From assembly GCF_900142965.1 (NCBI RefSeq), contig NZ_FRCQ01000013.1:1-64000 (forward strand): a stretch of 64,000 nt of DNA, given 5' to 3'. Source of the stretch: Rhizobacter sp. OV335. GTDB taxonomy: Bacteria > Pseudomonadota > Gammaproteobacteria > Burkholderiales > Burkholderiaceae_C. The notes beneath the pieces are model-generated. The model saw nothing but the letters and a program-made list of their open reading frames with translations. It did not search any database and was not told the origin of the DNA. The position numbers and the translations under genes were made by a program. This document shows positions 34,222 through 43,196 of the stretch, in pieces (position 1 is the first letter of the stretch; every line of letters begins with the position of its first letter).

Positions 34222-35205
34222 TCAACGACGCAGCGCCTTCACCTGATACGGCAACTTCGGTGCTCCCGTCTCCGTCCCTACGGCATACCCCAGCCTCGAT
34301 TCGTTGACGAGCAGCCAATTGCGGCCGTCCAGGGTCACCGTTGCAATCCCCGACGGATCGAACAGGTCTTGTGCCAGCACCGTGCGTCGCACGGTCGTCG
34401 GGCTGGTGAACTCGATGCGGTAGATGCTGCCCTTGGCGCCGGCCGTGAAGAGATCGTTCTCTGCATAGTCGATGCCGCCATTCGTCCAGCGCATGCCGTC
34501 GGCGAAGATCACCGGGTCGCCCTCCACCTGCACTGGCAGGGCGGCACGCGCACTGCCGTCTTCGGCCAGGCCGATGAACCAGAGGCGGTTGTCGTGAGCC
34601 GCGTAGATCCCGCCGCCCCCCTGCACCATCCCTCCGATGCCGAAACCGCCCTCGGGCCAGCGCGCATCGGTGGCCCAGGTCGTCAACTGGTCGGTGGCCG
34701 GGTCGATGCGCAGGATTCGGGGATGCGGCCCGATGTCGCCAACGTAGATTCGGCCCTGCGCATCGACGTCAATGGAGTTGCCCACGGCCTGCGCAGGCAG
34801 GTTCCAGCGTTTGACCACCGCGCCCGTGCTCAGGTCGAAGGCGGTGACGCGTCCGGCCTGTGCATGCGCGGGGTTGAAGTCGTAGGGCAGGTTCTGCACC
34901 GACAGCAGCCAGCCTTTCGAGCGCAATACCTTCAAGCCCCAGGCGGCGCTGTAGGCGTCGCTTGCAGCTGGGACGAACGTCGAGGCTGCTCCGCCCCGTG
35001 CGAGATCCAGTTGCAGGATCGAGCCGTCGCTCAGGCTGGACACATAGGCTCGTGAACCGTCGACCTCGATGTCCTCGGGGATTCCGTTGCCGACATCGAT
35101 CGCCGAAGGCAGGGATGCAGCAGCTTCCGCGTCGTTTCCGCCGCAGCCGGTGAGCGCCAGCAGGGGGATCGCCAGCGCCGCGGCCAGCAAGGGGTTCAGC
35201 TTCAT
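34222..35205 (-). CDS. SMP-30/gluconolactonase-like beta-propeller lipoprotein
   Basis: A 327-aa protein from the ATG at 35205 (MKLNPLLAAALAIPLLALTGC), with a clear lipobox Cys near residue 21. The mature part has repeated four-stranded blades: IPEDIEVDGSRAYVSSLSDGSILQLDL, NSIDVDAQGRIYVGDIGPHPRILRIDPA, GIDYAENDLFTAGAKGSIYRIEF, GIATVTLDGRNWLLVNES. This is the SMP-30/NHL-type six-bladed propeller found in lactonases and sugar-binding proteins. The metal-binding residues of true gluconolactonases cannot be confirmed by eye. It is divergent from the LysR gene at 35307, which likely regulates it. Confidence 0.8.
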   Translation of the reverse strand: MKLNPLLAAALAIPLLALTGCGGNDAEAAASLPSAIDVGNGIPEDIEVDGSRAYVSSLSDGSILQLDLARGGAASTFVPAASDAYSAAWGLKVLRSKGWLLSVQNLPYDFNPAHAQAGRVTAFDLSTGAVVKRWNLPAQAVGNSIDVDAQGRIYVGDIGPHPRILRIDPATDQLTTWATDARWPEGGFGIGGMVQGGGGIYAAHDNRLWFIGLAEDGSARAALPVQVEGDPVIFADGMRWTNGGIDYAENDLFTAGAKGSIYRIEFTSPTTVRRTVLAQDLFDPSGIATVTLDGRNWLLVNESRLGYAVGTETGAPKLPYQVKALRR

Positions 35206-35306
35206 AGGGAGTTCTCGTTGGTTGAAATCACGGGGTAGTCCGCGACCGAGAGCGTCCCAGTTTTGCGTGAGCGGGAATAGATGGCTAACAATAGAATCAA
35301 TTTCCC

Positions 35307-36221
35307 ATGGGCAAGAAAATGAAGTCATCGGACAAGAACGCAATGGCTTTGTATGTGCGGGTGGTCGACTGCGGCAGCTTTTCCAAGGCAGCCCTGCGCG
35401 AGGCGGTGCCTGTGTCCACCGTCAGCCGCAAGATCGCCGACCTGGAGCAGCACCTGGGTGTGCGCCTGCTGGAGCGCTCGACGCGCCAACTGCGCACGAC
35501 GGAGATGGGACAGCTGTATTTCGAGCATTGCCGCCGTGGCCTGGCCGAGTTCGACGCGGCGGACGCTGCCCTCACCGACCGCCAGGCGCGGCTGTCGGGC
35601 CGCATTCGCATCTCGGTGCCGCCGACGATGTCGGACCTGGTGGTGCTGCCGTTGGTGTCGGCCTTTCTAACTCTGCATCCGGACGTGAGCGTCCAGTGCC
35701 TGGTCACCGAGCGCTTCATCGACCCCATCGGTGACGACATCGACCTGGCGCTGCGCGTCGGCAAGCTGGACGACAGCAGCTTGATTGCCGCGCCGGTCAG
35801 CCGGCATCGCCCGCGCCTGCTGGCCTCGCCTTCGTACCTGGCGGCGGCGGGCGAGATCGGCCACCCCGCGCTGCTGGCGGCCCATGTGCAGGTGGCCTTC
35901 TCGCGCTGGGAACGGCCGATTCGGTGGACCCTGCGCTCCGGCACCGAGAGCTGTCGGCTGGAGCCGGCACCGCGCCTGGTGATCAACGACTATGCCGGCG
36001 TCCTGCACGGGCTGCTACAGGGCGCCGGCATATCCGAGCTGCCGACCTTCATCGGTGCGCAGCCGGTGCGCGACGGCCGCTTGGTGGAAGTGCTGCCAGA
36101 GTGGCAGTTCGAGGCCCAGCCGGTAGCGATGGCTTACCCGAGCGGCAAGCACCTTTCATCATTGGTGCGGGCGTTCAAGGAGCATTGCCAGCGGTACTTC
36201 GATGAGCATCCGCTTGCGTGA
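35307..36221 (+). CDS. LysR-family transcriptional regulator
   Basis: A 304-aa protein. N-terminal helix-turn-helix: MALYVRVVDCGSFSKAALREAVPVSTVSRKIADLEQHLGVRLLERSTRQLRTTEMGQLYFEHC. Effector domain follows (RIRISVPPTMSDLVVLPLVSAFLTLHPDVSVQCLVTERFIDPIGDDIDLALRVG). The sequence belongs to the DmlR/CrgA-like LysR group, typically coupled to a divergent metabolic gene, here the SMP-30-like lipoprotein with which it shares a 101-bp intergenic region. Effector unknown. Confidence 0.9.
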   Translation: MGKKMKSSDKNAMALYVRVVDCGSFSKAALREAVPVSTVSRKIADLEQHLGVRLLERSTRQLRTTEMGQLYFEHCRRGLAEFDAADAALTDRQARLSGRIRISVPPTMSDLVVLPLVSAFLTLHPDVSVQCLVTERFIDPIGDDIDLALRVGKLDDSSLIAAPVSRHRPRLLASPSYLAAAGEIGHPALLAAHVQVAFSRWERPIRWTLRSGTESCRLEPAPRLVINDYAGVLHGLLQGAGISELPTFIGAQPVRDGRLVEVLPEWQFEAQPVAMAYPSGKHLSSLVRAFKEHCQRYFDEHPLA

Positions 36222-36268
36222 CGCGGCACCTGCAAGGATGAGGTGACTGTGCAGGGCATGAAATGTTG

Positions 36269-36837
36269 TCACCAGAGTTCAAGCCGAGCGAGATCCTTGG
36301 CTGTAAACGCGCTCTCGCATTCCGGGCGGGCCAAGGACGGTATCGAGCTCGAACGCCGCCCCGCAAGGTCGGCATTGGAGACCAGTTCCAGCTCGGCGAC
36401 GCTGGTGAAGCTGTCGCGCTTGATGCAGTTCTCGGAGATGTCGCGGAAGAAGCGCTCGACCATGTTCAGCCACGAGGCAGTGGTGGGCGTGAAGTGCATG
36501 ACGAAGCGAGGATGCTTGGCCAACCAGTCCTGCACGTCAGTGTGGGTGGCCTAGTTATCCGCGATCAAGTGCAGCGTCAGGTGCTTGGGCGTGCGCCGCT
36601 GGATGAGCCGCAGGAAGTTCAACCACTCTTCGTGCCGGTCAGTGTGTTCAACGCGGCGAACAGCGTGGTCGTGCCGTGGCGCTTGTGGTCGTGGGTGACA
36701 GTGCCTGCGCGTCCGGCCTTCATCGGCAGGTCCGGCTGCGTGCGGGCCCACTCCCAGCTGCGCGGCCAACGTGCCCGTGCTCCATTGCGTGGCGGCAATG
36801 GGCTTGTCCTGCAGCGACTGACCCGGCGTGAGCCTCC
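36269..36837 (-). mobile_element. Broken IS630-family transposase with an in-frame stop
   Basis: Reading the minus strand, the upstream part shows [23 protein letters not shown] and then [26 protein letters not shown] followed by a TAG (complement of 36551-36553) exactly where IS630 proteins have a Tyr (DNYATH). Reading continues in the same frame with ATHTDVQDWLAKHPRFVMHFTPTTASWLNMVERFFRDISE, carrying the last catalytic Glu. The N-terminal HTH part is mostly deleted and the C-terminus (ELVSNADLAGRRSSS) leaves the family. It abuts the glmS stop by 3 bp. Confidence 0.85.
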
Positions 36838-36840
36838 TCC

Positions 36841-38706
36841 TCACTCCACCGTCACGCTCTTCGCCAGGTTCCGCGGCTTGTCCACATCCGTCCCGCGCGC
36901 GCACGCCGTGTGATACGCCAGCAACTGCAGCGGCACCACGTGCAGGATCGGCGACAGCGCCCCGTAGTGCTCCGGCATCCGGATCACATGCAGCCCTTCG
37001 CTCGATTCGATGCGCGTGTCGGCATCGGCAAACACGAACAGCTCGCCACCTCGCGCCCGCACTTCCTGCAGGTTGCTCTTCAGCTTCTCCAGCAGCGCGT
37101 CGTTCGGCGCCACGGTCACCACCGGCATCTCGGCCGTCACCAGCGCGAGCGGCCCGTGCTTCAGCTCGCCGGCCGGGTAGGCCTCGGCGTGGATGTAGCT
37201 GATCTCCTTCAGCTTCAGCGCGCCTTCCAGCGCGATCGGGTAGTGCAGCCCGCGGCCGAGGAACAGCGCGTTCTCCTTGCGCGCGAACTCCTCGCTCCAC
37301 GCAATGACTTGCGGCTCCAGCGCCAGCACCGCCTGCACCGCCACCGGCAGGTGGCGCAGTGCCTTCAGGTGCTCCTGCTCCTGCGCATCGGTCAGGTGCC
37401 CGCGCACCTGCGCCAGCGCCAGCGTCAGCAGGAACAGCCCGACCAGCTGCGTGCTGAACGCCTTCGTCGACGCCACGCCGATCTCGGCGCCGGCGCGCGT
37501 GATGTAGGCCAGCTCGCATTCGCGCACCATCGCGCTGGTCGCCACGTTGCACACCGTCAGCGTGTGCTTCATGCCCAGTGAGCGGGCATGCTTCAACGCC
37601 GCCAGCGTGTCGGCGGTCTCGCCGCTCTGCGTGATCGTCACGACCAGCGTGCGCGGGTTCGGCACGCTGTCGCGGTAGCGGTACTCGCTCGCGATCTCGA
37701 CGCTGGTCGGGATCTTCGCGATGCTCTCCAGCCAGTACTTCGCGGTCGAGCCGCTGTAGTAGCTGGTGCCGCAGGCCAGGATCAGCACCTGGTCCACGTC
37801 CTTGAAGATCTTGTATGCGCCGTCGCCGAACAGCTCGGGCGTGATGCTCTCGACCGCGTCGAGCGTGTCGGCGATCGCGCGCGGCTGCTCGAAGATTTCC
37901 TTCTGCATGTAGTGCCGGTACGGGCCCAGCTCGGCCGCGCCGGTGTGCGCCTGCACGGTGCGCACCTCGCGCTGCACCACCTTGTAGGCCGCCTCGCCGG
38001 TGCGGCTGGTGATCCACACCTTGCCGAGCTGCAGGTCGACCACGTCGCCTTCTTCGAGGTAGACGATCTGGTCGGTCACGCCGGCCAGCGCCATCGCGTC
38101 CGAGGCCAGGAAGTGTTCGCCGCTTTCCTTGCTGCCGATGCCGAGCACCAGCGGCGAGCCTTCGCGGGCGCCGATCACGCGGTGCGGCTCGTCGCGGCAG
38201 AACACCGCGATCGCGAACGCGCCGCGCAGTTGCAGCGTCGCGCGCTGCACCGCATCGAGCAGGTCGCCGTCGTACAGGTGGTCGACCAGGTGCGCGATCA
38301 CCTCGGTGTCGGTCTGGCTGTCGAAGACGTAGCCCTTGGCCTTCAGTTCGGCGCGCAGCTCGTCGTGGTTCTCGATGATGCCGTTGTGCACCAGCGCGAT
38401 CCGCCCGGCGGACGCCGCCTTCGCGCCGGGGCCGGCCGAGAAGTGCGGGTGCGCGTTGTGCACCACCGGCGCACCGTGGGTCGCCCAGCGGGTGTGGGCG
38501 ATGCCGGTGCCGGACTGGATCTCGTCGCTGCGCACATTGGCTTCGAGCTCGGCCACGCGCGAGGTGCTGCGCGCCCGGCGCAGCTGGCCGTTCTGGTGGA
38601 CGGCCACGCCGCAGGAGTCATACCCGCGGTACTCCAGGCGCTTCAGCCCTTCGATCAGGATCGGAACGATGTTGCGGGTGCTGACGGCGCCGACGATGCC
38701 ACACAT
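36841..38706 (-). CDS. glmS: Glutamine-fructose-6-phosphate aminotransferase
   Basis: A 621-aa cytoplasmic enzyme making glucosamine-6-phosphate from fructose-6-phosphate and glutamine, the first step towards peptidoglycan and LPS amino sugars. The start at 38706 leaves [12 protein letters not shown], so Cys2 becomes the N-terminal nucleophile of the class II glutaminase; the further-upstream open frame would destroy this and is rejected. Glutaminase residues 1-240 ([25 protein letters not shown]) and two SIS domains ([38 protein letters not shown]-terminal [12 protein letters not shown]) are intact. It is divergent from the lrp-type gene, with a symmetric intergenic site that may link the two. 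Confidence 0.96.
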   Translation of the reverse strand: MCGIVGAVSTRNIVPILIEGLKRLEYRGYDSCGVAVHQNGQLRRARSTSRVAELEANVRSDEIQSGTGIAHTRWATHGAPVVHNAHPHFSAGPGAKAASAGRIALVHNGIIENHDELRAELKAKGYVFDSQTDTEVIAHLVDHLYDGDLLDAVQRATLQLRGAFAIAVFCRDEPHRVIGAREGSPLVLGIGSKESGEHFLASDAMALAGVTDQIVYLEEGDVVDLQLGKVWITSRTGEAAYKVVQREVRTVQAHTGAAELGPYRHYMQKEIFEQPRAIADTLDAVESITPELFGDGAYKIFKDVDQVLILACGTSYYSGSTAKYWLESIAKIPTSVEIASEYRYRDSVPNPRTLVVTITQSGETADTLAALKHARSLGMKHTLTVCNVATSAMVRECELAYITRAGAEIGVASTKAFSTQLVGLFLLTLALAQVRGHLTDAQEQEHLKALRHLPVAVQAVLALEPQVIAWSEEFARKENALFLGRGLHYPIALEGALKLKEISYIHAEAYPAGELKHGPLALVTAEMPVVTVAPNDALLEKLKSNLQEVRARGGELFVFADADTRIESSEGLHVIRMPEHYGALSPILHVVPLQLLAYHTACARGTDVDKPRNLAKSVTVE

Positions 38707-38787
38707 GGGAGGTCTTTCTGGTGAAACTGGGATGGGCGGATCGTAGGGAGCTTGGCGTGGTGAATGTTTGCGCAAAATTGGCATCAC

Positions 38788-38831
38788 TGAAATAATTCGC
38801 CATCACTTGGAAGTTTGGGTGAATTATTTCA
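38788..38831. promoter_or_regulatory. Long inverted repeat, likely Lrp-type operator
   Basis: TGAAATAATTC (38788-38798) and its exact inverse GAATTATTTCA (38821-38831) are spaced by 22 bp in the divergent glmS/lrp intergenic region, 15 bp from the lrp-type start. Arm centres are 33 bp apart, about three helical turns, which fits the octameric or dimer-of-dimer binding of Lrp/AsnC proteins. The AT-rich arms contrast strongly with the surrounding GC-rich DNA. Confidence 0.7.
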
Positions 38832-38845
38832 AAGAGTGTATAGAA

Positions 38846-39337
38846 ATGGCGGAATCAGACAGAAAACTGAACCTGGACCCCACCGACTTGAGGGTGCTGG
38901 AGCTGTTGCAGAACAACGCCTCGCTGTCCAACCAGGACCTCGCGGCCGCCGCCCACACCTCGCCGGCCACCTGCCTGCGCCGCGTCAAGCGGCTGGTCGA
39001 AGCCGGCGTGATCGAACGGCGCGTCGCCATCCTGTCGCCCGAGAAGCTCGGCGCCGGGCTCACGGTGCTGGCCGAGATCACGCTCGATCGCCAGGGCGCC
39101 GAGCACCTCGCGGCCTTCGAGGCGCGTGCCGTGGCCGAGCCGGCGGTGCAGCAGTGCTACCGCGTTTCGCCGGGTCCGGATTTCATGCTGGTGATGCAGG
39201 CGCCCGACATGGCCGGCTACCACGCGCTGGTGCAGCGCCTCTTCACGCAGGACGCCAATGTGCGCAACGTGAAGGCCTTCTTCAACGTGCACCGCGCGAA
39301 GTTCGAGCCGCGCATCGCGCTGCCGGTCATCGCGTGA
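38846..39337 (+). CDS. Lrp/AsnC-family transcriptional regulator
   Basis: A 163-aa protein from the ATG at 38846. Residues 10-58 are the AsnC-type helix-turn-helix (LDPTDLRVLELLQNNASLSNQDLAAAAHTSPATCLRRVKRLVEAGVI) and residues about 75-155 the RAM ligand-binding domain (LTVLAEITLDRQGAEHLAAFEARAVAEPAVQQCYRVSPGPDFMLVMQAPD). Length is normal. It probably senses an amino acid and regulates itself through the 11-bp inverted repeat just upstream. Its last 11 bp overlap the convergent HxlR-type gene. Confidence 0.92.
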   Translation: MAESDRKLNLDPTDLRVLELLQNNASLSNQDLAAAAHTSPATCLRRVKRLVEAGVIERRVAILSPEKLGAGLTVLAEITLDRQGAEHLAAFEARAVAEPAVQQCYRVSPGPDFMLVMQAPDMAGYHALVQRLFTQDANVRNVKAFFNVHRAKFEPRIALPVIA

Positions 39338-39683
39338 GCGCCCGCGCCCAGTTCTGCGCCCAGCGGTCGAGCGGGCCCAGCTCATCGAGCAGCCCGAGGC
39401 CGCGCGCCGTCAGCGCATAACCCTCGGGCCGCAGCTCCAGCAGCTGCGCCTCGCGCAGCTCTTTCGCGCGGCTGTTCAGCAGCGTCGGCGATGCCCCGCC
39501 CATGCTCTGCTGCAGCGCGCGGAAGTTCTGCGGCTGCCCGTCGCGCAGCTCCCACAGCAGGCGCAGCGTGCCGCGCCGGCCCAGCAGGTCGAGCAAGGCC
39601 ATGATCGGCCGCCCGCTGGCCGATCCGCGCACGCGCGTGCCGGGCAGCGGGGCCTTCGGTCGGGATGAGGTGGTCGTCGTCAC
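39327..39683 (-). CDS. HxlR-like winged-helix transcriptional regulator
   Basis: A 118-aa protein from GTG 39683; no ATG is available in a suitable place. Sequence: GRPIMALLDLLGRRGTLRLLWELRDGQPQNFRALQQSMGGASPTLLNSRAKELREAQLLELRPEGYALTARGLGLLDELGPLDRWAQNW, a typical HxlR/MarR-like winged helix. It is divergent from the CMD-family gene at 39759, with a palindromic sequence between them, and its 3' end overlaps the lrp-type gene by 11 bp. Likely a local repressor of the CMD gene. Confidence 0.8.
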   Translation of the reverse strand: MTTTTSSRPKAPLPGTRVRGSASGRPIMALLDLLGRRGTLRLLWELRDGQPQNFRALQQSMGGASPTLLNSRAKELREAQLLELRPEGYALTARGLGLLDELGPLDRWAQNWARALTR

Positions 39684-39724
39684 GTCGGCGACTATGCCAT
39701 GCGGGCTTCGGTGCCAAGATCGGT

Positions 39725-39745
39725 TTGCTATCATTTTTGTAGCAA
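39725..39745. promoter_or_regulatory. Palindromic operator between HxlR and CMD genes
   Basis: TTGCTA (39725-39730) and TAGCAA (39740-39745) are exact inverses separated by an AT-rich 9-bp centre (TCATTTTTG), halfway between the two divergent starts. This is the typical shape and position of an HxlR-family binding site. Confidence 0.65.
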
Positions 39746-39758
39746 CCAGGAGATCGCC

Positions 39759-40343
39759 ATGGCATCGACCGAAGCCTCCCCGCGCATTCCCCCCGTCGTG
39801 CCGCCGTACGAACCCGAGCTCGACGCGCTGCTGCGCCGCATGACGCCGCCCGAGGCGGTCGACGTGCTGCAGTTGTTCCGCGTGTTCGCCCGCCACCCGC
39901 TGCTGGCCGAACGGCTGCTGCCCTGGGGCGGCTTCATGCTCGGCCGCCACGCGATGCTGTCGCTGCGCGACCGCGAGGTGGTGATCGACCGCGTCTGCGC
40001 GCGCTGCGGGGCCGAGTACGAATGGGGTGTGCACGTCGCGGCGTTTGCGAAGGCCGCCGGCTTCACGCCGGCGCAGGTGGCCGCGATCGAGAGCGGCCGC
40101 GCCGACGATGCGGCGCTGACCGCGCGCGACGCGCTGCTGGTGCGCCTGGTCGATTCGCTGCACGACACGGCGGACGCCGACGACGACCTGTGGGCGCAAC
40201 TGGCCGCCGTCTGGAGCGAGCCGCAGCTGCTGGAGCTGCTGCTGCTCGCCGGCTGGTACCGCGCGATCTCCTACGTCTGCAACGCGGCGCGGGTGCCGCT
40301 GGAGCGCTGGCAGGCGCGGTTCAGCGCGGAGCCTGGCGTTTGA
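39759..40343 (+). CDS. Carboxymuconolactone decarboxylase-family (AhpD-like) protein
   Basis: A 194-aa all-helical protein starting at ATG 39759 with GGAG 8-11 bp upstream. The CMD core is LSLRDREVVIDRVCARCGAEYEWGVHVAAFAKAAGFTPAQVAAIESG, with a CxxC motif and the conserved His of AhpD-like members. The flanking helices PPEAVDVLQLFRVFARHPLLAERLLPWGGFMLG are also typical. Members with CxxC act as alkylhydroperoxidases; others as decarboxylases. Regulated probably by the divergent HxlR protein. The 3' end overlaps the convergent methyltransferase gene by 23 bp. Confidence 0.85.
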   Translation: MASTEASPRIPPVVPPYEPELDALLRRMTPPEAVDVLQLFRVFARHPLLAERLLPWGGFMLGRHAMLSLRDREVVIDRVCARCGAEYEWGVHVAAFAKAAGFTPAQVAAIESGRADDAALTARDALLVRLVDSLHDTADADDDLWAQLAAVWSEPQLLELLLLAGWYRAISYVCNAARVPLERWQARFSAEPGV

Positions 40344-41514
40344 TGATCACCAGCCCCTTCAGGTAGTCCCCCTCGGGGAAGGTGATCGTCATCGGGTGAT
40401 CCGGTGCTGCGCCGGTGCGTGCATAGACCAGGCCGTCGACCTGCGCATCGAGCCCGGCCCCGGCGACGATCTTGTGGAACAGGTCGGGGCTGATGCCGCC
40501 CGAGCACGAGAAGGTGAACAGCACGCCGCCCGGCTCCAGCAGCATCAGCGCGAGCCGGTTGATGTCCTTGTAGGCCCGCGCCGCGCGCTCGGCATGCGAG
40601 ACGGTCGGCGCGAACTTCGGCGGGTCGAGCACGATTGCGTCGAAGCGCCGGCCTTCCTGCAGCATCGCGCGCAAGGTCTGGTTCACGTCGGCGTCCAGCG
40701 TCTCGTGCGCCGCGTCGTCGAAGCCGTTGCGCAGCACGTGCGCACGCGCCCGCTCCAGCGCCGGGCCCGATGAATCGACGCTCGCCACCTGCGCCGCGCC
40801 GCCGGCGAACGCCGCCACGCTGAAGCCGCCGGTGTAGCTGTAGCAGTTCAGCACGCGCTGCAGGCCGAAGTGCCGCACGGTGTCGGCGAACAGCTTGCGG
40901 CTGTCGCGCTGGTCGAGGTAGTAGCCGGTCTTGTGGCCCTCGGCCACGTCGAGGCTCAACTGCCAGCCGTGCTCGCGGATCGTGACCTCGGTGGGGCCGT
41001 CGCCGCGCAGCCAGCCGGTCGCCGGTGGCAGGCCCTCGAGTTCGCGCGAAGTCGCATCGCTGCGCTCGTACAGCCGCGTGAGGCCGGTGGCCTTCAGCAG
41101 GTGGTCGGCGATCGTCGCCTTCCAGCGTTCGGCGCCGGCCGACAGGAACTGCGCGCTCAGCGTGTCGCCGTAGCGGTCGACGATCAGGCCCGGCAGCCCG
41201 TCAGCCTCGCCGTGGACCAGCCGCACGCCGTCGCTCGCGATCGGCAGCCGCGCGCGGATTGCGATCGCCTGCTCGATGCGCCGCAGGAAGAACGCGCTGT
41301 CGATGCGCTCGGTCTCGTCGAAGCTCCACGCGCGCACGCGGATCTGGGAATGCGGGCTGCAGGCGGCCCAGGCCAGGAACCTGCCATCGTGCGTTTGCAC
41401 GCGCACCGTCTCGCCGAGATCGGCCTTGCCGCTGGCGATGCTGCCCTCGAACACCCAGGGGTGGCGGCGCTGCAGCGAGCGCTCCTTGCCTTCACGTACT
41501 GTGATCGTCTTCAT
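40321..41514 (-). CDS. Class I SAM-dependent rRNA methyltransferase, RlmI-like
   Basis: A 397-aa protein from ATG 41514 (MKTITVREGKERSLQRRHPWVFEGSI). Residues 1-75 are a PUA RNA-binding domain (RRHPWVFEGSIASGKADLGETVRVQTHDGRFLAW). The catalytic part includes GYYLDQRDSRKLF, motif I LNCYSYTGGFSVAAFAGGA, and VLDPPKFAPTVSHAERA, as in RlmI, which makes m5C1962 in 23S rRNA in E. coli. Length matches (396 aa in E. coli). Stand-alone gene; the last 23 bp overlap the CMD gene. Confidence 0.88.
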   Translation of the reverse strand: MKTITVREGKERSLQRRHPWVFEGSIASGKADLGETVRVQTHDGRFLAWAACSPHSQIRVRAWSFDETERIDSAFFLRRIEQAIAIRARLPIASDGVRLVHGEADGLPGLIVDRYGDTLSAQFLSAGAERWKATIADHLLKATGLTRLYERSDATSRELEGLPPATGWLRGDGPTEVTIREHGWQLSLDVAEGHKTGYYLDQRDSRKLFADTVRHFGLQRVLNCYSYTGGFSVAAFAGGAAQVASVDSSGPALERARAHVLRNGFDDAAHETLDADVNQTLRAMLQEGRRFDAIVLDPPKFAPTVSHAERAARAYKDINRLALMLLEPGGVLFTFSCSGGISPDLFHKIVAGAGLDAQVDGLVYARTGAAPDHPMTITFPEGDYLKGLVIIKRQAPR

Positions 41515-41666
41515 GGCCCGATTGTCGGCGACGCAGCCGACCGCCCCCCGGGATGGGGGAGACATCGACAGGCTAGGGATGTCGATCGCTCCAGGTGCCG
41601 CCTAATTTGGTTGCAGCGCGCGGTCCGCGCGTCGTTCCACCACCTGGCTGCCAAGGAGGCTCCGCC

Positions 41667-43196
41667 ATGCCCACGCTCAAGAACCTGGCCGTGCTCGACA
41701 CGTTCATCCTCAAGTGGTTTCGCGAATGCACGCCCAAGATCCTGGTCGTCACCGATGGGCTGAACTTCAGCGCCGGCGACGATTTCGGCCTGACCCGCTT
41801 CGTCGATGCGTTGCGCACCAGCACGGTCCATGCGATGACGCCGATCGTGCGCACCGCGCTCTACACGCCGGGCTCCGGCAGCGCCGCCACGCTCGATGCC
41901 GCCACGCAGCACATCAGCAATTTCCAGTTCACCGACGCGACGCACGGCGTGCTGAAGTCGCGCTACGACGTGGTGTTCCTGCTCGCGATCACCACCGAGG
42001 GCGGTGCCGGGCTCGCGCAAGAGCCGGGCGCGCAGGCGGCGATCGTCAACTTCATGCAGCAGGGCGGCGGGCTGTTTGCCACCGGCGACCATGAAGACCT
42101 GGGCGCCGCGATGTGCATGACGATCCCGCGCGTGCAGGGCATGCGGCGCTGGGCCGCGGCCGACACGCCGAGCGGCGGCGGCATCGACCGGCTGACCACC
42201 ACCGGGCCCGGCACGAACGACGTGTTCGAGTTCGCCGACCAGTCCGATGCGCTGCCGCAGCGGCTGTACGTCAACTTCCGCACCAGCTTCGGCGTCGGCG
42301 TCGCGCACCCGGTGCTGCAGGTGCCGGGTGCCGCGCCTGCGCGCGCGATCGAGGTGTTTCCGGATCACCCGCACGAAGGCGAGTGCCGCGTGCCGGGGGT
42401 GCTGACCGGCAAGCTGCCCGATGGCGTCACCGACGAATGGCCGGTCGCCACCGGCAGCACGCAGCGCGTCGTGCCGGAGGCGATCGCGCTGACGGTGTCC
42501 GAGGGCAATGCGTTCCCCGGCAAGGCGGCGGTCGCGCCGCGCTCGTTCATCCCGGTCTGTGCCTACGACGGGCAGCAGGCCGAGGTGGGCCGCGTCGTCA
42601 CCGATTCGACCTGGCACCACTTCGTCAACGTCAACCTGATCGGCCTGACCGGCCGCAACCTCACCGACCTGCACCAGTACTACCGCAACCTCTCGACCTG
42701 GTTGATGCCCAAGCACGTGCGGCGCTGCTGGCGCTACCCGGTGCTGATCCGCGAGCTGGTGCGCTACCCGCTGTTCGAGGAGATCCGCCTGGAGCCGGTC
42801 GAGAAGCTCGACGGGCCGGCGCTGCATGCGCTGGGCGAGAAGGTGGAAGACGCGCTGCAGAGGCGCTTCACGCGGGCCGACGTGGCGGCGATGGTGGACG
42901 ATGCGCTCGACGAGATGCTGGATGCCCGCACGCGCAAGCTGCTCGACGGCTTCCACGGCCGCTATGGCGAGGTGTCGTCGCGCGACACCGGTCTCGCCGC
43001 GCTCGGTGCGCTGACGCTCGCGACCGGCAACACCGCGCTGCAGCTGCAGGACAAGGGCGACGACGTGAAGGACGCGATCGGCCTGTTTGACGAGGCCGCG
43101 GCGAAGGCGCTGCGGCTGGGCATCCAGCGCTACCTGGGCGATGCGCGCGAGGGTCTGCGCAAGCTCGACGAGGTGATCGGCGCGGTGCTGCGCTGA
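41667..43196 (+). CDS. Uncharacterised 509-aa protein with GATase-like N-terminal region
   Basis: Start ATG 41667 is preceded by AAGGAGG, an excellent ribosome-binding site. No signal peptide or membrane segment. Residues about 20-190 resemble a class I glutamine-amidotransferase/ThuA-like Rossmann fold: KILVVTDGLNFSAGDDFG, YDVVFLLAITTEGGAG and GAQAAIVNFMQQGGGLFATGDHEDLGAAMCMTIPRVQGMRRW. The catalytic Cys/His of true amidotransferases is not obvious. The middle has WHHFVNVNLIGLTGRNLTDLHQYYRNLSTWLMP and the C-terminal ~130 residues are helical (RRFTRADVAAMVDDALDEMLD). I do not recognise the family. It ends directly at the convergent xerC stop. Confidence 0.75.
   Translation: MPTLKNLAVLDTFILKWFRECTPKILVVTDGLNFSAGDDFGLTRFVDALRTSTVHAMTPIVRTALYTPGSGSAATLDAATQHISNFQFTDATHGVLKSRYDVVFLLAITTEGGAGLAQEPGAQAAIVNFMQQGGGLFATGDHEDLGAAMCMTIPRVQGMRRWAAADTPSGGGIDRLTTTGPGTNDVFEFADQSDALPQRLYVNFRTSFGVGVAHPVLQVPGAAPARAIEVFPDHPHEGECRVPGVLTGKLPDGVTDEWPVATGSTQRVVPEAIALTVSEGNAFPGKAAVAPRSFIPVCAYDGQQAEVGRVVTDSTWHHFVNVNLIGLTGRNLTDLHQYYRNLSTWLMPKHVRRCWRYPVLIRELVRYPLFEEIRLEPVEKLDGPALHALGEKVEDALQRRFTRADVAAMVDDALDEMLDARTRKLLDGFHGRYGEVSSRDTGLAALGALTLATGNTALQLQDKGDDVKDAIGLFDEAAAKALRLGIQRYLGDAREGLRKLDEVIGAVLR

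Noticed and set aside
38707-38787. Longer GlmS start
   Set aside because: GlmS needs Cys as residue 2 so that it becomes the N-terminal nucleophile; only the start at 38706 gives this.
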